The notes under the pieces: generated by a model
Seen by the model: the letters and a program-made list of their open reading frames with translations, nothing else
Database searches by the model: none
What the model was told of the DNA's origin: nothing
Assembly: GCA_963797015.1 (NCBI GenBank)
Contig: CAWCNV010000006.1
Location: 310,001 to 374,000 of the forward strand
DNA: 64,000 nucleotides
From: JBBPZA01 sp963797015
GTDB taxonomy: Bacteria; Actinomycetota; Thermoleophilia; Solirubrobacterales; Solirubrobacteraceae
Direction: 5' to 3'
Translations under genes and position numbers: made by a program
Shown here: in pieces, positions 1-8,087 of the stretch
Layout of the letters: each line of letters begins with the position of its first letter
Position numbering within the stretch: position 1 is the stretch's first letter

Positions 1-274
1 CTCGATGGCCGACGACTACCAGAGCCGCGACGCGACCTTGGCGTACTTCGGGCAGCTGGCGCAGAAGACTGGAGGGACCTTCCGGGCTGAGTTGCAGCAC
101 CTGGCTGCAGATGGTGACACCCGCGTGGTCGGCATCCAGCGCAGCACCGCGGACCGAGACGGCAAGCACCTGGATGTTGCCGACTGCATCGTCTTCGAGC
201 TCAAGAACGGCAAGATCATTGACGGTCGCGAGCACTTTGAGGACCTCTACGCGTGGGACGAGTTCTGGTCGTAG
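1..274 (+). CDS. NTF2-like / SnoaL-type protein (5' partial)
   Basis: The visible C-terminal 89 residues end in a pattern typical of SnoaL/NTF2-like cone folds: an alternating strand (RVVGIQRSTADRDGK), then VADCIVFELKNGKIIDGREHF and a terminal aromatic tail. Such proteins are usually 110-140 residues, and the frame is open to the window edge, so the first in-frame ATG (position 5) is probably internal and the gene starts upstream. Family members bind or turn over small polyketide-like or steroid-like ligands, or are uncharacterised. The substrate here cannot be read from the sequence. The stop at 272-274 is followed by 240 bp without a recognisable gene before the 3' end of the opposing glycosidase. 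Confidence 0.6.
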   Translation, partial: SMADDYQSRDATLAYFGQLAQKTGGTFRAELQHLAADGDTRVVGIQRSTADRDGKHLDVADCIVFELKNGKIIDGREHFEDLYAWDEFWS

Positions 275-515
275 CCCGCTCGCCGGCGCGCCCGGCAGGT
301 CACGCGGCGGCTCGCGGCTCGGCATAGATCGAGCCGCGAGGCGCAGCGGGTTCTGAACCCGCAAAGCTTTGTAGGCGGCCCGGGATCGGAAGGATGTTCT
401 TTCCGCTGCTCCGGCCGTCGGGCTCAAGCAGCACCTCGATGAGCGTCTCAACCGCCACCGACGGTTTGAACCTCGTCCAGCCTGTTGCACCGACGGAGGC
501 GACCGCGAGAGGCGT

Positions 516-2111
516 CTAGCCCGGGCAGGGTGGAAACCCAGGCCGCGGCGTGGTGTCGCCGGGTGCCGGCGCGACGGTGACCACGACCGTCCGGCGGGTG
601 CCGCGGGTCGCGAGGGTCAGGAGGCTCGCGCCGGGTCGGGACGTGACGCGCGCACCCAGCACTCGCACGCGGTAGCCGCCGGGGTACTGGATCGCCGCGG
701 GGACGCTGATCACGGTCGGGGCGCGGACGTGCCGGCGCTTCTCGTAGCGCAGGCGGAAGCGTCCGGTGCGGACGTCGAAGCCGTAGCCGAGCGGCCGGCC
801 GGCGATCGCGCGGGGGTAGACGCGCGCGAGCACCTGCTGCTTGAACGGCGCCTTCCCGGACGGCTCGCTCTCGGCGCCCAGCCGCCGCAGCTCCTTGTCG
901 GGATTGCTCCAGCTCAGGCCGTAGGTGTAGCCGGTGCGGAAGCGGTCGGCGCGTTCGAGCAGGCAGTTGAGCCCGCGCACGTCGTCGTCGGATGTGGCCG
1001 CGACCTCGGTCATCAACGCCGGCCCGCCCAGACGGCGGGCGACCGCGGTGGCGTTGCGCATCGTCCGCGTCTCGATCGGCGGGCAGGTCACATAGCCCTT
1101 CTCGATCAGAGACGGGTCCTTGGTGGTCGCGTACGCCGAACGCGTCGGGCACTGGTTGTGGAACGAGAGCCCGGCCGGCGCCACCCCCGCGGGCGGCGCG
1201 ACGAAGCCGTTGGGGACGCTCGTGTTGAGGAAGATCGTCGGCTCGTAGAAGACCGTGCGCCTGTTGTCGACGGCGCGTATCGCGCGCGCGAGCGAGGTCT
1301 CGAACGGCTCCAGGGTGTCGCGGTCGAAGGCCGAGCAGCCCGGGGCGGCCGTACAGGCGGCGACATAGGGGTCCGTGGGGGAGGTCGTTCCCGGGAAGGG
1401 CTCGTTCATGAGGTCGTAGCCGGCGACCATCGGATCGTTCCGTAAGCGCCTCGCGACTACCTGCCACGCCCTGCCGTACGCCCGCCACAGCGGCACCCCC
1501 GCTGCCGGACGATTCGCGTAGAGGTTGCCGAACGCGCGCCCGGTCGCGGGTTGGAAATAGCCGAGAGGGAACTTCCACGCTGCGTACGCGGCGTCGCCGG
1601 GGTCGGGTGCCAGCGGCAGCCCGTCGGAGAGCGCCGCCCAGTGCGGGAACCCAGGCTTGTTGCCGAACAGCTCGTCGTACTGGTCCTGGTGGCTGTCGAG
1701 CACCGTGAAGATGCCGCGCCGCGCGAGCTTGCCCTCGGCGGCGGCGATCCCTTCGAGGTAGGCGGCGCTGTAGTCGCCGGGGGAGGGCTCGAGGCCTTCC
1801 CAGTACCACGCCAGACGCACCGCGTTCAGGCCCAGCGAGGAGACCGCGTCGGCGTCGCCGGCCGTGAAGCTCGGCAACGACGGCTGCGACGGATCGTCGT
1901 CCGACGCCGGGTAGTAAGGCGGCTGCTTCCAAACGGCGAACAGCCCGTGCAGGATGACGACGCGCCCGCTCGGGTCCTCCAGGTAGCGCCCGGCGGCAGC
2001 GAGCGGCCCGCGCGCCGCCCCGGCGCGTGCGGGCGCGGCTCCTTGCAGCCCGGCGACCGAGAGGACGAACGCCAGCAGCGTCCCGACCACGCACGTGCGT
2101 CTGTGGCTCAC
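516..2111 (-). CDS. Secreted GH5-family glycosidase, endoglycoceramidase-like
   Basis: 531 residues with an N-terminal signal peptide (about residues 1-31, ending PARA). The TIM-barrel motifs are present: DSHQDQYDELF (about 139-149) typical of endoglycoceramidase-type GH5, NEP with the predicted acid/base Glu237 in DLMNEPFPG, and predicted nucleophile Glu369 in LMTEVAAT. The last 100 residues look like the C-terminal beta-sandwich found in these enzymes. Family members hydrolyse the bond between an oligosaccharide and a lipid or aglycone outside the cell; the exact substrate is inferred only. The gene is divergent from the beta-propeller gene to its right. The frame 448-2121 on the same strand is a GC-rich shadow. 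Confidence 0.82.
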   Translation of the reverse strand: MSHRRTCVVGTLLAFVLSVAGLQGAAPARAGAARGPLAAAGRYLEDPSGRVVILHGLFAVWKQPPYYPASDDDPSQPSLPSFTAGDADAVSSLGLNAVRLAWYWEGLEPSPGDYSAAYLEGIAAAEGKLARRGIFTVLDSHQDQYDELFGNKPGFPHWAALSDGLPLAPDPGDAAYAAWKFPLGYFQPATGRAFGNLYANRPAAGVPLWRAYGRAWQVVARRLRNDPMVAGYDLMNEPFPGTTSPTDPYVAACTAAPGCSAFDRDTLEPFETSLARAIRAVDNRRTVFYEPTIFLNTSVPNGFVAPPAGVAPAGLSFHNQCPTRSAYATTKDPSLIEKGYVTCPPIETRTMRNATAVARRLGGPALMTEVAATSDDDVRGLNCLLERADRFRTGYTYGLSWSNPDKELRRLGAESEPSGKAPFKQQVLARVYPRAIAGRPLGYGFDVRTGRFRLRYEKRRHVRAPTVISVPAAIQYPGGYRVRVLGARVTSRPGASLLTLATRGTRRTVVVTVAPAPGDTTPRPGFPPCPG

Positions 2112-2251
2112 GAAGCGTCAAGGCTGCCCGGCTCGTAGCGCGAGGTCAAATGCAAGCCGGATCGCTGTCGCCGCCGGCGCGGCTGGACGTTCGTTGGACG
2201 ACCGCGCTCCGACGCTCGCGGACCTCTCGCCGGGCTTCCGATGCGACAACG

Positions 2252-3964
2252 GTGGCTGCGCTACTCGATGCCCGCCTACGTCCTTCCACCGCCGCGGCGG
2301 CGACGCTCGCCGCGGTTGCTCTCGCCATCGTGCTTGCGCTCCCGTCCGCCGCCGGCGCGGCGAGCCGTACCGCCTACTACGACACCTTCCTGCTCTCGCG
2401 CGCGGCCGACGGCGGGCTGCCCGACGGTCCCAGCACCAACGGCGTGATCTCGCAGGACGGCCGCATCGCCCGGGCGGTGGCGTTCCAGTCCGACGCCTCG
2501 AACATCGTCCCCGGCGACGGCAACGGGACCACCGACGTGTTCCTCACGACTCGCGCCTCGGGATACGGTGCCGACGCGACGCCGTGGGAGCCGGGCGGCA
2601 CGCGGATCATCTCCCAGGGGATGGACGGCCAGCCGTCCAACGGCCCGTCCTACGACCCGGCGATCTCGGGCGACGCGAGCTCCTCGCGCGGCTCGGACGA
2701 CACCCCGCCCAACTGCGTCGCGTTCGTCTCACGGGCGTCGAACCTCGTGCCCGGCGACACCAACGGCAAGGCCGACGCGTTCGTGTACTGGCTGGACTCG
2801 GGCCGCCTGCAGCGCGTGTCGGTTTCCTCGACCGGCGCCCAGTCCGACGGGGACACGTTCGACGTGGCGGTCGACGGCACGTGCGAGCGGATCGCCTTCA
2901 CGTCGAACGCCTCGAACCTCGCCCAGACCTCGAAGGGCGGCAAGAAGAACCCGAACTTCGGCGCCAACAAGACGCGCAAGGCGAAGCCCGGCGTCAAACA
3001 GGTCTACGTCCGTGCGCTGCGTGCCGAGCGCGCCAGCGACGAGGGCCTCGTCGGCCTCACCTTCCTGGCCTCGGCCTCGGACAAGGGCAAGCCCGGCAAC
3101 GCCGACAGCTACGACCCCTCGTGGTCGCTGCGCACGAGCCAGGTGCTGGCCTTCACCTCCAACGCCAACAACCTCGACAAGCGCGACCGAACGTTCACGA
3201 GCGACGTCTACGTGAAGGCGATGCGGCGGGTCGTGAAGTTCTTCGGCAAGCGCGGCAAGGGCCGGCGCAAGCTCCCGACGTTGCAGACCGCGGTACGCGT
3301 CGTCTCCGTCAACCGCGACGGGGTCGCCGGCAACGGGCCGTCGATGCAGGGCCGCGCTTCGGACCAGAGCTGCTTCGTCGTCTTCCGCACCGAGTCGACC
3401 GACGTCTTCTCCGGCGACTCCGAGCCGTCGTCGGACATCGTCCGCGCTGACATCCGCGGCTTCCTGCGGGCGCGCAAGATCCTCGACGTCGATCCCGGCG
3501 GCTGCCGCAAGATCGAGGGCGCGCCCGCTCCGCCCGGCGACCGGATCAAGATCACCAAGGTCGCGCGCGGCGACGGCCCGGCCGTCGACCCCGAGGTGTC
3601 GGGCGGCGGCGAGTACGTCACCTTCAGCTCCTCGGCGACGACCTTCCCGGGCGTCACGGGCGACGATCGGGACGTCAACGGCGTCGCCGACGTGTTCCTG
3701 TGGACCGGCGTGCGCAACCTGGTCCGCACGATCTCGGCCGACACCGAGAACCGGCCGCTCTACGGCGACGCCCGCAACGCCTTCCCGAGCCAGCGCATCA
3801 ACTACATCCTGTTCGAGACCGACGACCCGCTCGCCGACGTCGAGCTCGTCAGCCGCCGCTACCCGAACCTGCTCGCGCGCGCCGCCGGCGCTCCGGCGCC
3901 CTCGGCCTCGAACCAGATCTACATGCGCTACCTCGGGCCCAAGACCGTCCCCGACGGCGGCTGA
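2252..3964 (+). CDS. Secreted WD40/TolB-like beta-propeller protein
   Basis: About 570 residues. Repeated blades carry motifs such as FQSDASNIVPGD, FVSRASNLVPGDTNG, FTSNASNLA and VADVFLW, as in PD40/TolB-type propellers often exported by soil actinobacteria. A hydrophobic signal peptide (LAAVALAIVLALPSAAGA) precedes the first blade. I chose GTG at 2252 because it puts the signal peptide near the N-terminus. ATG at 2150 is the alternative, and the longest open frame (from 2027) overlaps the divergent glycosidase and is unlikely. No clear ribosome binding site is seen, so the start is uncertain. Function beyond an extracellular binding or scaffold role is unknown. Confidence 0.75.
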   Translation: MAALLDARLRPSTAAAATLAAVALAIVLALPSAAGAASRTAYYDTFLLSRAADGGLPDGPSTNGVISQDGRIARAVAFQSDASNIVPGDGNGTTDVFLTTRASGYGADATPWEPGGTRIISQGMDGQPSNGPSYDPAISGDASSSRGSDDTPPNCVAFVSRASNLVPGDTNGKADAFVYWLDSGRLQRVSVSSTGAQSDGDTFDVAVDGTCERIAFTSNASNLAQTSKGGKKNPNFGANKTRKAKPGVKQVYVRALRAERASDEGLVGLTFLASASDKGKPGNADSYDPSWSLRTSQVLAFTSNANNLDKRDRTFTSDVYVKAMRRVVKFFGKRGKGRRKLPTLQTAVRVVSVNRDGVAGNGPSMQGRASDQSCFVVFRTESTDVFSGDSEPSSDIVRADIRGFLRARKILDVDPGGCRKIEGAPAPPGDRIKITKVARGDGPAVDPEVSGGGEYVTFSSSATTFPGVTGDDRDVNGVADVFLWTGVRNLVRTISADTENRPLYGDARNAFPSQRINYILFETDDPLADVELVSRRYPNLLARAAGAPAPSASNQIYMRYLGPKTVPDGG

Positions 3965-4000
3965 GGCGCCCCTCACCGCTGCTAGCTTTCGCGCTTCCGC

Positions 4001-4074
4001 GGTGGGCGTAGCTCAGCTGGTAGAGCTCCGGGTTGTGGTCCCGGCGGTCGCGGGTTCGAGTCCCGTCGCTCACC
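4001..4074 (+). tRNA. tRNA-His (anticodon GTG)
   Basis: Complete cloverleaf. Acceptor 4002-4008 pairs with 4067-4073. D-arm is 4011-4026. Anticodon stem 4028-4032/4040-4044 has loop TTGTGGT (GTG at 4035-4037). T-arm is 4050-4066 with loop TTCGAGT. G at 4001 pairs with discriminator C4074, the genome-encoded G-1:C73 pair that identifies bacterial tRNA-His. No CCA is encoded. A TAGCTT hexamer at 3983-3988 is a plausible -10 box. The minus-strand reading frame across this gene (3849-4100) is a translation artefact. Confidence 0.96.
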
Positions 4075-4423
4075 TCTCGAAAGTCCCTGCAACTTGACAT
4101 TTCGCCGCTAGCCGTTGCCGGCGGCGCCGAGCGTCAAGGCATAGCTGAGGCATAAAGCTCCGCGCGTATCGGCCGAGGGCTATCCGTACCGCTGGTTCGA
4201 GCCCAGCATCGCCCATCGACGCAATCGCGCTCCACAAGCGCGATTCCGACGCATACCGGCCCGCCTCGTGGACACAATACGGGCACATTTCTTAGAGGCG
4301 CTGTGCTGGTTCACCCGGCCACGGCGTCGCGCGCGCCGCGGTCAAGCGCCGGACTTCGAGTGGAGGCCGGTCGGAGCGCCGCGCACGACCGTCGCTTCCT
4401 GGCCGTCTGCCGTGCAGCGCGGC
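4075..4423. other. Intergenic stretch with a tRNA-like T-arm remnant
   Basis: No convincing gene. The only structured item is at 4191-4215: a perfect 5-bp T-arm-like hairpin with loop TTCGAGC followed by ATCGCCC, as in the 3' half of a tRNA. About 50 nt upstream is a D-arm-like stretch (TAGCTGAGGCATAAAGCT). The 5' acceptor strand does not pair and no anticodon arm forms, so this is at best a decayed tRNA. Short frames on both strands here look spurious. Confidence 0.3.
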
Positions 4424-4930
4424 CTATGTGCCCGAGTCCACGCGCTTCCAGCTCAGCACGACGCCCGTGTTTGCAGCGCCGACCGTCAGCGTCAGCCGGC
4501 GCCCATTCAGCTTGGCGAACCGCACCTGGTCGGTTCCCTCCCATGCTTCCACGGAGGAGTACTGCACAGTGTGAATGACCGTGCCGGCTTTGCGATCGAC
4601 GCGGAACGTGCCCGTGTACCAGAGCGCGGTGCTCCTGGGAGCGCCGCGCCTTAACACCAGCGCCCACATCTGCCCGCTGCTGGTGTACGTGAGCTTGCCC
4701 TGTGGCCGGGACCCGAACGGTTTGTTGATTGCGGTCCCGTCCTGGGCGCGCGTGACGGCCGACCAGAGCCTCCACGTGCCCACGAGCTGGCGCTTGGTCG
4801 GCGTGACGCCCGCCTTCGCGGCCGCCGCAGGTCGGGCGGCCTCCTCGCCTCCCGCCGTACCAACCACGAGCGCCCCGGCCGGGATGGCCACTGCGATCGC
4901 CGCAGCCGCTGCACACCTTTGATGGCGCAT
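4424..4930 (-). CDS. Secreted lipocalin-like domain protein
   Basis: 168 residues: a signal peptide (about residues 1-28, AAAIAVAIPAGALVVG) and then a lipocalin-like beta-barrel beginning with the characteristic LVGTWRLWSA. It continues through KLTYTSSGQMWALVL, FRVDRKAGTVIHTVQYSS and a C-terminal LTLTVGA strand. Proteins with this domain are small exported or cytoplasmic proteins of unknown ligand. ATG at 4930 is preferred because AGGAGG (complement of 4939-4944) lies 8 nt upstream; the ATG at 4936 is only 2 nt away from it. The longer frame to 5206 has no support. Confidence 0.72.
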   Translation of the reverse strand: MRHQRCAAAAAIAVAIPAGALVVGTAGGEEAARPAAAAKAGVTPTKRQLVGTWRLWSAVTRAQDGTAINKPFGSRPQGKLTYTSSGQMWALVLRRGAPRSTALWYTGTFRVDRKAGTVIHTVQYSSVEAWEGTDQVRFAKLNGRRLTLTVGAANTGVVLSWKRVDSGT

Positions 4931-5118
4931 AGCCATCACCTCCTGCGACGAAAAGCCGCCGCAAACTCTTCGAAAGACTCCTCCGCGACAGAGTATCGCC
5001 GTGGTGTCACGGTTGCCGGCGACCACTGTGCGGTACGAGTGGCGCAGCGGGGCGCTGCATCCAGCGACGGGCTGGACGGGCTCGGGTTCCTCCTCGCGCG
5101 CTTGTGGGGCGGCATGCC

Positions 5119-5328
5119 TTAGTCCTCGGCGTGGTGCCGGTGGTGGCAGCGTCTGCAGAGCGGGATGAGGTTCCTCGGGCTGTTGTTTCTGAGGTCGCCG
5201 TCGCAATGGTGGACATCAAGCGGGACGTTGCGGGCGCCGCAGCGGCCGCAGCAGTGGACGTGCGAGCACGCGCCCGAGGGAATATGTAGCGCGGGACTGA
5301 GGAGCTCGTCCCCGCGCCCCGGCGCCAA
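5119..5328 (-). CDS. Small HNH endonuclease-like protein
   Basis: About 69 residues from a TTG at 5328. The HNH core is clear: a CGRC zinc pair, then VPLDVHHCDGDLRNNSPRN (catalytic HH plus Asn) and LIPLCRRCHHRHH. Such domains bind zinc and cut DNA; small stand-alone versions occur in phages, mobile elements and restriction systems. The open frame extends further upstream but there it lies opposite the divergent HNH gene, so the TTG start is a compromise; no strong ribosome binding site is seen. Start-to-start it is about 10 bp from the other HNH gene. Confidence 0.6.
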   Translation of the reverse strand: MAPGRGDELLSPALHIPSGACSHVHCCGRCGARNVPLDVHHCDGDLRNNSPRNLIPLCRRCHHRHHAED

Positions 5329-5337
5329 CCGTTTCTT

Positions 5338-5658
5338 ATGCTCCGGCGGAGCATGAGCAAACACTTCTGTTACCGCTGCGGAGGAGACCACCCGGCCGGC
5401 CGGTGCCCCACCCGACCGCGCCGGCACAGCCCCGGCTGGCGCCAGCGCGAGCGCCGCATCCTCGAACGCGACGGCTACCGCTGCACCTACTGCGGCGACC
5501 TCGCAACCGGCGTCGACCACCTCCACCCCCTCGCCCGCGGCGGCACCGACCACCCATCCAACCTCGCCGCGTGCTGCCAGCGCTGCAACAACCGCAAGCG
5601 CGACCGCACCGAACACGAGTACCGAGCACAGCTCGAAGCTCAGCGTTTCGCCGCGTAA
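5338..5658 (+). CDS. HNH endonuclease with an N-terminal zinc-knuckle-like motif
   Basis: 106 residues. The N-terminus has a Cys/His cluster CYRCGGDHPAGRC (C-x2-C-x3-H-x4-C), close to a CCHC zinc knuckle. It is followed by a full HNH nuclease: RDGYRCTYCG, GVDHLHPLARGGTDHPSN and LAACCQRCNNRK. The zinc pairs, the DH catalytic dyad and the Asn are all present, so it looks active. Start is ATG 5338 or ATG 5353. It is divergent from another HNH gene. HNH nucleases of this size are common next to mobile elements, and two IS elements follow within 1.2 kb. Confidence 0.78.
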   Translation: MLRRSMSKHFCYRCGGDHPAGRCPTRPRRHSPGWRQRERRILERDGYRCTYCGDLATGVDHLHPLARGGTDHPSNLAACCQRCNNRKRDRTEHEYRAQLEAQRFAA

Positions 5659-6089
5659 ACCGGGGGGACGGGGGGCAATCGCGAACGGCGACTCGCACCG
5701 TCACCATCCCGGCGATGCGCGAAAAAAACCGTCAAGCACTGTGAGGCTCGCACCGCACTCCCCGAGGCATGGGCGAGAATGGATCGGGGAGCGATTTCGG
5801 GGCTCGGCGACCGCCGCGCGGCCCCAGGGATGGAGTGCCTGCGGGAATGCGACGCGACGTACGTGAGCGCGCCGGCTCGCGCGATCTGGTCTTGGGGACG
5901 GTGCTCAAGAACGCGAGCGGGCTGCTCGGCCTTGCTCGCCGCCATTCGCTGTGCAGCACGGCGCAAACGCATACGAAGCCGCGAGAGGTACACGCCCACG
6001 TCGGCCGAGTGCTGCTTCCGTCCCGAGGAGGTGTGTCACGTAGTTTGCGAGCACATTCGTGGGCTCGCGGTTCTGGGAAGATTCGCGTG
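5659..6089. other. Intergenic region holding one copy of a 35-bp direct repeat
   Basis: About 430 bp with no supported gene. Frames on both strands have low coding character and start inside the HNH 3' end. The notable element is the repeat at 5949-5983, whose second copy is at 6760-6794. Confidence 0.5.
5949..5983 (+). repeat. 35-bp direct repeat, copy 1
   Basis: Begins CTGTGCAGCACGGCGCAA and matches 6760-6794 at 32 of 35 positions. The two copies flank the SRPBCC gene at 811-bp spacing in the same orientation. Neither lies in a recognised gene. Confidence 0.7.
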
Positions 6090-6581
6090 ATGTCGGACTA
6101 CCGTGCGCAGGCCCACCTTGATGCGCCGCTGGATGAGGTCTGGGCGCTCGTCGGGAACCCCGCCACCTACCCTCAGTGGTGGCCGGTCGCGGTAGAGATT
6201 CGCGGCGAGACGTTTGAGGTTGGGGACGTATATACCCAGGTGCTGGGGAAGTTCGCTGGGCGGCGGTTGGAGTACACCCGAATCATCGACCGGCGCGACG
6301 AGCTCAAGGAACTGAAGTGGAGTTGCCCGACGACAGGTGGTTTCCAGCGCTGGCTGCTGATCCCCGCCCAAGGGGGCACGTTCGTGGACATGGAGATGGG
6401 ACTCCATCCGCCCGCGGTCCGGTACCAGCTATTCGACAAGTCGGTCGGGCGCTGGTTCATCAAGCGCTGGGCGGAGCAGGCCATCGACGGGCTGCGTCAG
6501 ACACTGGCCTCGGCCCGATCTCCTGAGGTCCATAGCCCGGCGCAGGCGCCGGAAGTCGAGACTCCTCCGCCAGCGGGCTGA
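6090..6581 (+). CDS. SRPBCC-family (START/Bet v1-like) protein
   Basis: 163 residues with the usual SRPBCC opening YRAQAHLDAPLDEVWALV, then PATYPQWWPV, strands VGDVYTQVLG and RRLEYTRIID, and a long C-terminal helix (WAEQAIDGLRQTLA). Members bind hydrophobic ligands in a helix-grip cavity and act as polyketide cyclases, toxin-type ubiquinone chaperones or unknown binders. ATG 6090 is chosen because GGGAAG lies about 9 nt upstream and the domain begins immediately. The upstream open frame (from 5769) runs over the direct repeat and is not believed. A hairpin at 6637-6660 follows. Confidence 0.78.
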   Translation: MSDYRAQAHLDAPLDEVWALVGNPATYPQWWPVAVEIRGETFEVGDVYTQVLGKFAGRRLEYTRIIDRRDELKELKWSCPTTGGFQRWLLIPAQGGTFVDMEMGLHPPAVRYQLFDKSVGRWFIKRWAEQAIDGLRQTLASARSPEVHSPAQAPEVETPPPAG

Positions 6582-6636
6582 TCTCGAGCGCCCCGGCGGC
6601 AGCGTCGAATCTCAATCGGCCCATCCTCCATGTATC

Positions 6637-6660
6637 CGGCAGTCTCTGGGGAGGCTGCCG
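6637..6660 (+). terminator. Hairpin downstream of the SRPBCC gene
   Basis: CGGCAG (6637-6642) pairs with CTGCCG (6655-6660), with further CT/AG pairing towards a short loop. It is followed by a pyrimidine-rich stretch without a long T run. Plausible intrinsic terminator for the gene ending at 6581. Confidence 0.45.
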
Positions 6661-6759
6661 AGACTTCTCCTTTCGCGGCATCGCAGTGGCCCTGGCCCGA
6701 GTCGCGTAGCGCTCCAAGACTTCGCGGCGGAGGGGCGCCCCGTGGTGACGCCCGACTCC

Positions 6760-6794
6760 CTGTGTAGCACGGCGCAAATGCACACGAAGCCGCG
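6760..6794 (+). repeat. 35-bp direct repeat, copy 2
   Basis: Begins CTGTGTAGCACGGCGCAA; three mismatches to copy 1 at 5949-5983. It ends about 30 bp before the predicted outer inverted repeat of the IS110-family element. Confidence 0.7.
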
Positions 6795-6984
6795 GGATAC
6801 GCGCCCTGCTGCTTTTCGTCTCTATGAAGAAGGGCCCGATGTCAATTGGCGGTGGGTAGCTGGGGTCGGGGTCCTCTTGCGCATCGTGGGGTTGGAGCAG
6901 CGCTCATGTCTCTATGGCCTCTTCGGCGGGAGGATCAGGCGGAATCGGATGCTTCGCTCGCGGGCGCATGTCCAAAGGGGGCGG

Positions 6985-8028
6985 TCAGGCCGCCAGACGA
7001 AAAGCGGCGCCTCTGGGAGCGAACTCCTGGTTGCGAGAAAGCATGTGCCAGATCGCGTGGGTGAGCCGGCGGGCGATGTCGACCTGGGCGACCTTCGCCC
7101 CGCGCTGCTTGCCGAGCCGGTGCTTGTTGCGCTGATAGCGCTCGGAGTAGGCGGGGTGCTTGAGCGCGTGCATCGTCGCCTCGAGCAGCGCCCAGCGGAG
7201 GTGGGTGGGACCGTGCTTGGTCAGCGGGCCGCGGCGATCCTTGTCTCCTGACTGATTGACGCGGGGGCAGAGGCCGGTGTAGCCGGCGAGCTTCTCGGGA
7301 GACGGGAACCGCTCGATCTCGCCGATCTCGGCGGCGATCGTGAAGGCGAGCACCCAGCCGATCCCCGGCGCGCTCATCAAAAGCGGGATGTAGGGGTGGT
7401 CGGCGTGGCCCGCGCGGAGCTTGCCGTTGATCTCCGCAATCTGGCGCTCGAGGTCGTCGATCAGCTCCACCGAAGCGGTGATGTTGCCCCGCCACGGCTC
7501 CGAGACCTGGAGTCGTGCCAGCAGCTCTCGGCCCTCGACTCCGAAGAGGTCGGTGACCGGGCAGGGCCTGCCGAAGTTGATCAGCGTCGAGTGGACCCGG
7601 TTCTTGAGCGCCGACTTGTGCTTGACCAGATGCAACCGGAACCGGGCGAGCTCGCGCTCCTCTCGGACCCTCGGGTCAGGCAGCCAGATCGCCGGCACCA
7701 GGTCGCGGTGAGACAGAGTCGCCAGCACCTGCGAGTCGATCTTGTCGGTCTTGCACGCCAACGGCGCCAGGCCCTTGACCTTTTGCGCGTCGGCGATCTC
7801 GACGTTCCAACCTTCCTGCTCGAGCGTGTCGTGGACGAGCCGGGCACCGATCATCGACTCGATCACCGCGCACACCGGCTCCCGATAGACCTCGTCGATC
7901 CGCCTGGCGAGGGTCCTCAGCGAGTCTGCGTCAGGGGGCACGGCGAGCTGGTCGAGGTGCTCTCCAGACTCGGAGAGCAGACACACGTCGACCTTCCTTC
8001 GGCTGAGATCCAATCCGGCGTGCAACAT
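6985..8028 (-). CDS. IS110-family transposase (DEDD recombinase)
   Basis: 347 residues. The N-terminal RuvC-like domain has D7 (GLDLSRRKVDV), E57 (CAVIESMIG) and D95/D98 (CKTDKIDSQ). The C-terminal Transposase_20 domain has SAPGIGWVLAFTIAAEIG and NQSGDKDRRGPLTKHG, where the QSG serine is the expected second catalytic nucleophile. Both catalytic halves are intact, so the element could be active. IS110-family recombinases use a non-coding bridge RNA made from the element's own ends to choose target and donor DNA. ATG at 8028 starts shortly after a strong hairpin (8054-8087). Confidence 0.93.
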   Translation of the reverse strand: MLHAGLDLSRRKVDVCLLSESGEHLDQLAVPPDADSLRTLARRIDEVYREPVCAVIESMIGARLVHDTLEQEGWNVEIADAQKVKGLAPLACKTDKIDSQVLATLSHRDLVPAIWLPDPRVREERELARFRLHLVKHKSALKNRVHSTLINFGRPCPVTDLFGVEGRELLARLQVSEPWRGNITASVELIDDLERQIAEINGKLRAGHADHPYIPLLMSAPGIGWVLAFTIAAEIGEIERFPSPEKLAGYTGLCPRVNQSGDKDRRGPLTKHGPTHLRWALLEATMHALKHPAYSERYQRNKHRLGKQRGAKVAQVDIARRLTHAIWHMLSRNQEFAPRGAAFRLAA

Positions 8029-8053
8029 TGAAGACGGGCCTCCTTTGAACTCG

Positions 8054-8087
8054 CTCCTCGGTGACAGCCGGAGCGTGTCACCAGAGG
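8054..8087 (-). ncRNA. Structured leader hairpin upstream of the IS110-type transposase (possible bridge-RNA part)
   Basis: On the minus strand GGTGACA and TGTCACC pair perfectly around a GC-rich loop, and CTCCTC/GAGGAG extend the stem with one bulged base to 13 bp. A second, mutually exclusive pairing is possible between GGGCCTCC (outer) and GGAGGCCC nearer the start codon. Alternative pairings in a transposase leader may reflect bridge-RNA folding or translation control. That this is RNA at all is inference. Confidence 0.35.

Noticed and set aside
3849..4100. Minus-strand frame with the string GTRTRDRRDHNPELYQLSYAHR
   Set aside because: This is the reverse translation of tRNA-His and a well-known annotation artefact.
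5769..6089. N-terminal extension of the SRPBCC gene
   Set aside because: Crosses the direct repeat and has no domain; the SRPBCC domain starts at 6090 with its own ribosome binding site.
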